Below are positions 16,329 to 21,567 of a DNA stretch of 21,567 bases, piece after piece. The stretch covers positions 1-21,567 of the forward strand of contig VGHV01000007.1 in the NCBI GenBank assembly GCA_016868095.1, written 5' to 3'. Below the pieces are notes generated by a model that was not told where the DNA came from, ran no database searches, and was given only the letters and a program-made list of their open reading frames with translations. The DNA is from Betaproteobacteria bacterium. GTDB lineage: Bacteria; Pseudomonadota; Gammaproteobacteria; Burkholderiales; Burkholderiaceae_E. Numbering within the stretch: position 1 is the first letter of the stretch; the number at the start of each line of letters is the position of its first letter. Both the position numbers and the translations under genes were made by a program.

Positions 16329-16357
16329 GGATGCGACAGGCCTGGCCTGTTGCATCC
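16329..16357. repeat. Long hairpin between rubrerythrin and the Fe-S protein gene
   Basis: GGATGCGACAGGCC (16329-16342) and GGCCTGTTGCATCC (16344-16357) are complementary over 14 bp with one G-T wobble and almost no loop. It begins 12 bases after the rubrerythrin stop. No T run follows, so it may be a transcript-end, processing or attenuation hairpin rather than a full intrinsic terminator. The next gene starts 49 bases later. Confidence 0.7.
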
Positions 16358-16406
16358 CTATTACGTTACAAAACCAATACCCTCCCCCAAAAAATAGAGA
16401 CCGACC

Positions 16407-17756
16407 ATGCGTGAAGGATCCCTCGAAGCCCCCACACGCCACCCGATCGATTGGCAAAGCGAAGCTTTTTATGACGAAAAAGCCTGCTTCGACGAGATGG
16501 AGCGCATCTTCGACATTTGCCACGGCTGCCGCCGCTGCGTGAGCTTATGCCAGTCGTTTCCTACGCTTTTTGACCTGGTCGATGAATCAGAGACCATGGA
16601 AGTTGACGGCGTGAGCCGCAACGACTACATGAAAGTCGTTGATCAGTGTTATTTGTGCGACCTTTGCTATCTCACCAAATGTCCCTACGTACCGCCGCAT
16701 GAATGGAATTTGGACTTTCCCCATGTGATGTTGCGTGCAAAAGCGATCGCCTTTAAAAAAGGAACGTCCACCCAATTCAGAGACGTGCAGCTTGCATCGA
16801 CCGATCGAAACGGCAAACTTGCAGGGATTCCGGTCGTCGTACAGGCAGTTAATGCGCTAGCAAAGAATGACTCAGCAAGAAAACTTGGCGAGTCGATGCT
16901 CGGCGTCCATCGTGAAGCTTGGGTACCTGAATTTGCACCCAAATCATTTCGAAGCCAGGCGCAAACCCAGCGTGCAGTCTCGACAAGCGTTAAAAACGGT
17001 GCGCGCACGCCTGGCAAAGTTGCGATCTTCTCCACGTGTTATGTCAATTACAACGAACCAGGTATTGGTCAGGATTTGATCAAGATTTTAGATCACAACC
17101 AAATTCCCTGGATACTTGCAGAGAAAGAGGCCTGCTGCGGGATGCCGAAGCTTGAACTTGGCGATCTCGATGGTGTTGCAGAACTCAAAGCCAAAAACAT
17201 GCCTGTTCTTTCCAAACTCGCCCGCGAAGGTTACGCCATCCTTGCTGCGATCCCCTCTTGCGGTCTGATGTTCAAGCAAGAACTCCCCTTGATGTTTCCG
17301 AACTGCCCCGATACGCAGGCTGTGAAAGCGGCCATGTTCGACCCCTTTGAGTACTTCACCGAGCGCAGCAAAGACGGTCTTCTTGATACAGGTTTTAAGG
17401 TGGGCTTAGGGCATGTTTCCTACCATATTGCCTGCCATTTGCGTGTGCAGAACATGGGCCAGAGGACCAAGGATTTGTTATCTCAGGTTCCTGAAACAAA
17501 GGTTCATACGGTCGAGCGCTGTTCGGGGCATGCAGGCACATGGGGTGTGAAAAAGGAATTTTTCGATAACGCTATGAAAATCGGAAAGCCGGTGTTCAAG
17601 CAAATGAGTGAACATCCGGCGGGCAAACCTGATTGGATTGCCTCCGATTGCCAGCTTGCCGGTCACCATATTGCTCAAGGTATGGAACGCAATAAGTTAA
17701 ACGAAGCCAATATGGCTCACCCCCTCACTCTTTTACGGATGGCATACGGAATCTAA
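16407..17756 (+). CDS. GlpC/HdrD-like protein with two [4Fe-4S] motifs and CCG-type domains
   Basis: This looks like an electron-transfer subunit related to GlpC and heterodisulfide reductase HdrD; its partner is not known. The 449-residue protein has two ferredoxin-like cysteine sets: C38, C41, C44, C48 (CHGCRRCVSLC) and C81, C84, C87, C92 followed by P (CYLCDLCYLTKCP). The C-terminal half has two cysteine-rich (CCG-type) regions. The first has FSTCYVNYNEP and ACCGMPKLELGD. The second has IACHLRVQNMG and CSGHAGTWGVKKE, where the second Cys of CCG is Ser. No membrane segment is evident, so it is probably soluble. ATG 16407 has only a weak GAGA upstream. The DUF3501 gene begins 2 bases after its stop, so these two are surely coupled. 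Confidence 0.88.
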   Translation: MREGSLEAPTRHPIDWQSEAFYDEKACFDEMERIFDICHGCRRCVSLCQSFPTLFDLVDESETMEVDGVSRNDYMKVVDQCYLCDLCYLTKCPYVPPHEWNLDFPHVMLRAKAIAFKKGTSTQFRDVQLASTDRNGKLAGIPVVVQAVNALAKNDSARKLGESMLGVHREAWVPEFAPKSFRSQAQTQRAVSTSVKNGARTPGKVAIFSTCYVNYNEPGIGQDLIKILDHNQIPWILAEKEACCGMPKLELGDLDGVAELKAKNMPVLSKLAREGYAILAAIPSCGLMFKQELPLMFPNCPDTQAVKAAMFDPFEYFTERSKDGLLDTGFKVGLGHVSYHIACHLRVQNMGQRTKDLLSQVPETKVHTVERCSGHAGTWGVKKEFFDNAMKIGKPVFKQMSEHPAGKPDWIASDCQLAGHHIAQGMERNKLNEANMAHPLTLLRMAYGI

Positions 17757-17758
17757 CG

Positions 17759-18361
17759 ATGGACACTCAAATGAAACAGCCAAAGATCACCCGCGATTCG
17801 CTGATGACGCTAGAAACTTACGCCAAAGCACGCCCTGATTTTCGCAAACGTGTGATTGAGCACAAGAAGTCGAGAACCCTCTCTCTGGGAGATCACGTCA
17901 CGCTCATCTTTGAAGATGAATTGACGATTCGTTATCAAATACAAGAGATGTTACGTATTGAGAAGATCTTCGAAGAGGAGGGAATCCTGCACGAGCTCGA
18001 GTCCTACACACCGCTTGTGCCCGATGGCAGCAACTTCAAAGCGACGATGATGATCGAGTACGATGACCCTGCAGAACGCAAGATAGCCCTTGCTAAGTTG
18101 ATTGGTGTGGAAGATAAAGTCTGGGTTCAGGTTGAAGGATCACCGAAGGTCTACGCGATTGCTGATGAAGATCTCGAGCGTGAAAACGATGAAAAAACTT
18201 CATCGGTACACTTTTTGCGTTTTGAGCTGAGCAAAGATATGTGTGAAGCCTTGAAATACGGCGTGACTCTATCGGTGGGCATCGATCACGAAAACTACAA
18301 GGTAGCAATCAGTCCGCTTCCTGCTAGTAGCCGCAACGCACTAGTTGCTGACCTTAGCTGA
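17759..18361 (+). CDS. DUF3501 family protein
   Basis: This is a 200-residue protein of unknown function. The sequence pattern fits DUF3501: KITRDSLMTLETYAKARPDF near the N-terminus, HKKSRTLSLGDHVTLIFED (about 35-53), then QIQEMLRIEKIFEEEGI and PLVPDGSNFKATMMIEYDD. It is acidic and soluble-looking, with no signal peptide, membrane helix or cysteine cluster. It starts 2 bases after the Fe-S protein stop; a second in-frame ATG at 17771 is an alternative start. DUF3501 genes are commonly seen beside this type of Fe-S protein and a rubrerythrin, which suggests a shared role in oxidative stress or redox handling. The last 8 bases overlap the convergent acyltransferase gene. Confidence 0.88.
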   Translation: MDTQMKQPKITRDSLMTLETYAKARPDFRKRVIEHKKSRTLSLGDHVTLIFEDELTIRYQIQEMLRIEKIFEEEGILHELESYTPLVPDGSNFKATMMIEYDDPAERKIALAKLIGVEDKVWVQVEGSPKVYAIADEDLERENDEKTSSVHFLRFELSKDMCEALKYGVTLSVGIDHENYKVAISPLPASSRNALVADLS

Positions 18362-18938
18362 TTGGCTTTCGGCCAGCCTGATAAGGCTCGAACCATTGCT
18401 CAATAGCAATCCGATCCGCTTCGGTATCCTGTGATGGGTACCAAAGCGGGCCGAGTCGAATCACGCGGTTCGGCCAGTCAAAAGCTAGTAGCAAGATAGG
18501 TATATTTGCCGCATGAGCGATGCGCAAAAATCCAGTGCGAAATCGTTCGACTTTTTTTCTTGTTCCTTCAGGCGCGATACAAAGCCAGATTTTCTCGCTT
18601 TGTGCGATGTGATCAACCACCTGGTCGACAACATCGCCTGCCTGTGAGCGATCTACGCTTAGGCCTCCAAACCAGCGCATGATGGGGCCGGCAAGACCAC
18701 GAAATAAGGATTCCTTCGCCATGAAGCGAATCCGCAAATTCAGTGCAAAAACCGTTGACATGGCAACCGGGAAATCCCAGTTAGTACTGTGAGGGGCACC
18801 TGCCACTATCAACTTAGGGAAATTTGGAAACTCACCTTCGACCCGCCAACCCAAGACTCGCAGACCGATCCTACCTGCCATACGCATCAAGCCGCCACCG
18901 CGTCGCGGTGCAAGCACTGGGATTAAAGGAAGTGTCAT
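18354..18938 (-). CDS. Small lysophospholipid acyltransferase-family protein (PlsC type)
   Basis: Proteins of this family transfer acyl groups to lysophosphatidic acid or related lipids at the inner membrane. The 194-residue protein has the catalytic H-x4-D motif at H50-D55 (HSTNWD), FxGGLSVDRS near 90-97 and the substrate motif PEGTR at 123-127, followed by KKVERFRTGF. It is shorter than PlsC (about 245) and belongs to the short subgroup whose exact substrate is not clear from sequence. A basic N-terminus (PRRGGGLMRMAGRIGLR) precedes the core. It starts 10 bases after the ispDF stop on the same strand, so it may be co-transcribed, and ends in an 8-base convergent overlap with the DUF3501 gene. 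Confidence 0.88.
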   Translation of the reverse strand: MTLPLIPVLAPRRGGGLMRMAGRIGLRVLGWRVEGEFPNFPKLIVAGAPHSTNWDFPVAMSTVFALNLRIRFMAKESLFRGLAGPIMRWFGGLSVDRSQAGDVVDQVVDHIAQSEKIWLCIAPEGTRKKVERFRTGFLRIAHAANIPILLLAFDWPNRVIRLGPLWYPSQDTEADRIAIEQWFEPYQAGRKPIS

Positions 18939-18948
18939 GCCAAAGCTC

Positions 18949-20295
18949 TCAGGACACGCTATTTGCGATCATTGCGACTGCGCGGGCCGAAATCCCCTCA
19001 CCTCGCCCCTCAAAACCAAGCAACTCCTGGGTCTTAGCTTTGAAGTTCACAGCCTGCCTTTCAATACGAAGACAGCAAGCGAGCGAATCGATGATGGCAT
19101 CCCGATAAGGCAGTAACTTGGGCCGCTGCGCCACAACGGTACAGTCAATGTTTTGGATCGACCAAGCGTGTTGCTGAATCGCATCCACCGTTTTTGAAAG
19201 AAGCACACGACTATCAACACCACGCCATTTGGGGTCGTGATCGGGAAAGTGGGTGCCTATATCGCCCAAACCGGCGGCTCCGAGCAAGGCGTCTGTGATG
19301 GCGTGCAAGAGTACATCGGCATCGGAGTGCCCAAGCAAGCCAAGTGGATAGTCAATCCTCACACCCCCAATCATGAGTGCACGTCCAGGGACAAGCGCAT
19401 GGACGTCGTAGCCCTCGCCCACGCGCAACAAAGGGTTCGCTGTCTGATTCAAGCGCAAGGCCAACTCATGGACATCATCCGCATAGGTTAACTTGATATT
19501 GCCCGGTTCACCTTTGACCAGCACAACAGGGTCACCGAGTTTCTCAATCGCAGCCGCCTCGTCGGTAACCTCAGGAAAACGCTCAAGGGCTAGCACGAGG
19601 CGATCTGCCGGGAAAAGTTGTGGGGTTTGCGCAAGCCAGAGCCGCTCGCGGGGGATCGTTTGCTCGATCAGGGGATCATTGGGCTCCGACCGCGCACGTT
19701 TTACGGTATCGACCACTGGCAAACCCAAGATTCCGCCATGCCCCTGGCGCAAGCAACGGCTGATAAGCCTTTCTATCGCAGCCCTTGAGATCAGGGGTCG
19801 CGCTGCATCATGAACCATGACCCAATTTGCGCCCGATTCTTTGGCAAGTTTAAGGCCTGCAAGAACCGAGTCACGACGCTGGGCCCCGCCAATTCGAGCG
19901 ATCCTCAATCGCTGGTGACATGCCGCAAAGCGCTGTTCAAGAAGGCTTTGGCCCTCCTGGTCTGCGGGCGCCAGCACAACCCAAACCATGCCCAATAGCT
20001 CGACTGCAAGCAAGGCACTAACCGTGCGCACGATAACGGCCTCACCGCCTAGCTCGTAATATTGCTTGGCCTTGGAAGCTGAGCCTGCACCTGGATCAAA
20101 GCGCTGACCAAAACCGGCCGCTGGTATGACGGCATGGATGCTTACCCGAGTTCGACGATGGACTACGTGTGGCGGATCACCGCCCTCTGAACGAAGGTCT
20201 ACGTGTGGCGGATCACCGCCCTCTGGAAGAGCCAAAGGGCTTGAATCATTTGTGTCGGGTGACAGCGGAGGGTCTTGAGGGATTTTGTTCATCAT
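18949..20295 (-). CDS. ispDF: Bifunctional IspD/IspF fusion (MEP isoprenoid pathway)
   Basis: One 448-residue frame contains both enzymes. IspD (CDP-methylerythritol synthesis, about 50-280) shows PAAGFGQRF at 58-66, KQY at 77-79, GGAQRRDSVLAGL near 136-148, VHDAARP at 161-167, TPQLF and TDEA at 244-247. IspF (cyclodiphosphate synthesis, about 289-448) shows GYDVHAL with D297 and H299, GHSDADVLLHAITDALLG from 322, DIGTHFPD at 345-352 and KAKTQELLGFEGRGEG at 419-434. The two are joined with essentially no linker. An extra 50-residue N-terminus carries a doubled EGGDPPHV motif from a DNA repeat. ATG 20295 is chosen (20292 also possible); no in-frame ATG, GTG or TTG lies between the repeats and the IspD core. 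No Shine-Dalgarno is visible. It is divergent from mfd. Confidence 0.94.
   Translation of the reverse strand: MMNKIPQDPPLSPDTNDSSPLALPEGGDPPHVDLRSEGGDPPHVVHRRTRVSIHAVIPAAGFGQRFDPGAGSASKAKQYYELGGEAVIVRTVSALLAVELLGMVWVVLAPADQEGQSLLEQRFAACHQRLRIARIGGAQRRDSVLAGLKLAKESGANWVMVHDAARPLISRAAIERLISRCLRQGHGGILGLPVVDTVKRARSEPNDPLIEQTIPRERLWLAQTPQLFPADRLVLALERFPEVTDEAAAIEKLGDPVVLVKGEPGNIKLTYADDVHELALRLNQTANPLLRVGEGYDVHALVPGRALMIGGVRIDYPLGLLGHSDADVLLHAITDALLGAAGLGDIGTHFPDHDPKWRGVDSRVLLSKTVDAIQQHAWSIQNIDCTVVAQRPKLLPYRDAIIDSLACCLRIERQAVNFKAKTQELLGFEGRGEGISARAVAMIANSVS
20163..20225. repeat. Two copies of a 27-bp palindrome-containing repeat inside ispDF
   Basis: Positions 20163-20189 and 20199-20225 are identical over 27 bases with a 36-base period. 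Each contains the inverted repeat GGCGG-ATCA-CCGCC, able to form a small hairpin. The period equals 12 codons, and each copy encodes EGGDPPHV in the ispDF frame (residues 25-32 and 37-44). It resembles a REP-type palindromic element carried within a coding sequence. Confidence 0.85.
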
Positions 20296-20303
20296 GCTTA
20301 GAC

Positions 20304-20309
20304 TAAAAT
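20304..20309 (+). promoter_or_regulatory. -10-like TAAAAT immediately before mfd
   Basis: TAAAAT (5/6 match to the -10 consensus) is followed by TCTCTC and then the mfd ATG. The implied start point is at or next to the A of the ATG. No Shine-Dalgarno is present. The -35 region is weak. The position suggests a leaderless mRNA. Confidence 0.4.
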
Positions 20310-20315
20310 TCTCTC

Positions 20316-21567
20316 ATGTCTTGGTCCGAACTCGCCTTACGTCTGCCGACACCCGGTCAGACGTTGCAAGGCCCACCCACATGGGGCTCGTCCGATGCAT
20401 TTTGGCTTGCCCAATCTGCGATGACTCACCCAGAGAGGCCCACGCTCGTCCTGACCGCATTACCAGGCGATGCTGAGCGACTCAGCGAGGAAATCAGCTG
20501 GTTGAATCCAGCGCTAAGAATCCAGCATTTTCCCGACTGGGAGACGCTACCGTATGACCAGTTCTCTCCCCATCAGGATCTGATTAGCGACCGCCTCAAG
20601 GCGCTCTGGCGGATGCAACGCGGCGACATTGATCTAATCATTGCACCGGTCAGTACCGCTGCGATGTCGATTGCGCCTCGGTCGATGATTGCTGGCCGCA
20701 GCTTTGTGTTTAAACGCGGCGACCGACTTGGTTCGATTAAGCTCGCTGCCCAACTTAGTGAGGCCAGTTACGAGCATGTATCCCAAGTGATCAAGCCAGG
20801 CGAGTACTCTATCCGTGGCGGCCTCATTGACTTGTTTCCGATGGGCCATCCCTTGCCTTTGCGAATCGACCTGATCGATGAAGATATCGACAGCATCAAG
20901 ACCTTCGATCCTGACACCCAGCGCAGTCTTTACCCGACCGAGTCTGTCGATATTTTGCCAGGCCGTGAGTTTCCGCTTGATGAGGAAGCACGCCATCGAT
21001 TTCGAGCCCGCTGGCGCGAACGCTTTGAAGGCGACCCGAGTCGTTGTAGCGTTTATAAAGATATCGGTCTGGGACTTTCCCCAGGTGGTATCGAGTGGTA
21101 CTTGCCTTTATTTTTTGAACAATGCCATAGTCTTTTAGATTATTTGCCCGAAGACGCACTCGTTGTCTTACACGGCGATGCACAAGATGCCTTGCAACGC
21201 TATCGCCTCGATATGCAGCAACGATATGATTTTTTGAGTAAAGATATCGAGCGCCCCTGCCTCTCGCCAGCCGAGTTAATGCTATCGAACGAGGCATTTT
21301 TTAATGCTTGCCGGGCCAAGGGCCGACTAAGCCTTCCTCGTGATCCCACTGCCAGCTGTCCAGGCCTGCCGAGTGTGGCTGTTGATCGCAAGCGCCAAAG
21401 ACCTTATGCAGCGCTCGAATACTTCGTATCAGGCAGTGAGGTTCCCGTACTTGTGCTTGCCGAATCACCGGGCCGCCGTGAAACGCTCTTGCAGGCGCTT
21501 GCTGAGCAAGGCATCCATTGGGAGAGCATCGAAGGCTGGCCTGACCAATGGAACTGGTCGCATGCAA
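20316..21567 (+). CDS. mfd: Transcription-repair coupling factor Mfd (N-terminal part, cut by window edge)
   Basis: Mfd removes RNA polymerase stalled at DNA lesions and recruits UvrA. The plus-strand frame runs from ATG 20316 to the right edge without a stop, giving 417 codons of a protein of about 1150. The visible part is the UvrB-like N-terminal module: FPDWETLPYDQFSPHQDLISDRLKAL in the first 110 residues is a hallmark, followed by KPGEYSIRGGLIDLFPMG and RIDLIDEDIDSIKTFDPDTQRS. The polymerase-interaction and helicase domains lie outside. The start is firm because TAA lies in frame 12 bases upstream. It is divergent from ispDF, the usual betaproteobacterial arrangement. Confidence 0.96.
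   Translation, partial: MSWSELALRLPTPGQTLQGPPTWGSSDAFWLAQSAMTHPERPTLVLTALPGDAERLSEEISWLNPALRIQHFPDWETLPYDQFSPHQDLISDRLKALWRMQRGDIDLIIAPVSTAAMSIAPRSMIAGRSFVFKRGDRLGSIKLAAQLSEASYEHVSQVIKPGEYSIRGGLIDLFPMGHPLPLRIDLIDEDIDSIKTFDPDTQRSLYPTESVDILPGREFPLDEEARHRFRARWRERFEGDPSRCSVYKDIGLGLSPGGIEWYLPLFFEQCHSLLDYLPEDALVVLHGDAQDALQRYRLDMQQRYDFLSKDIERPCLSPAELMLSNEAFFNACRAKGRLSLPRDPTASCPGLPSVAVDRKRQRPYAALEYFVSGSEVPVLVLAESPGRRETLLQALAEQGIHWESIEGWPDQWNWSHA

Noticed and set aside
15861-16523. 220-residue open frame antisense to rubrerythrin
   Set aside because: It spans the rubrerythrin gene, the hairpin and the start of the Fe-S gene on the opposite strand and has no recognisable motif; the sense genes explain the sequence.
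20163-20225. CRISPR-like repeat pair
   Set aside because: There are only two copies with a 9-base spacer, inside a coding frame, and no cas genes nearby; a REP-like palindrome fits better.

Overview
The window reads as a compact chromosomal segment of a betaproteobacterium, most likely order Burkholderiales (Burkholderiaceae or close relatives). This rests on gene order and protein character: tRNA-Leu/tig/clpP/clpX/lon, radA-alr facing away from lplT, a tsaB-rimI-UDG run, and mfd divergent from ispD/ispF. I cannot name the genus. Almost every base is coding. Gaps are short, no stretch over 300 bases lacks a gene, and I see no mobile element, CRISPR array or rRNA.

Region 1 (1-4933, minus strand) is the protein quality-control cluster. 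A tRNA-Leu(UAG) with its own terminator is followed by trigger factor, ClpP, ClpX and the first 475 residues of Lon, which runs off the left edge. tig-clpP-clpX are tightly coupled (1-base gap, then an ATGA overlap). Region 2 (5023-8454, plus strand) is the hpnC-hpnD-hpnE operon, which turns farnesyl diphosphate into squalene through presqualene diphosphate and hydroxysqualene. The usual consumer, squalene-hopene cyclase, is not in the window.

Region 3 (8483-14352) holds housekeeping genes: radA and alr (minus, ATGA overlap), lplT (plus), then family-4 uracil-DNA glycosylase, rimI and tsaB (minus, translationally coupled). Region 4 (14407-18361, plus) starts with a sensor histidine kinase that has no response regulator beside it. 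Next comes a three-gene redox cluster: a rubredoxin-less rubrerythrin, a GlpC/HdrD-like protein with two [4Fe-4S] motifs, and a DUF3501 protein. This trio is the best candidate for a poorly described system.

Region 5 (18354-21567) has a small PlsC-type acyltransferase and a fused ispDF gene on the minus strand, and the start of mfd on the plus strand. The ispD-ispF fusion is unusual for this group. Its N-terminal extension contains two in-frame copies of a short palindromic repeat.

Cross-cutting observations: several genes at divergent junctions have -10-like boxes 6-10 bases before the start codon and no Shine-Dalgarno sequence, suggesting leaderless or very short-leader mRNAs. The octamer GCGATCGC (the cyanobacterial HIP1 sequence) occurs five times, where base composition predicts less than one.
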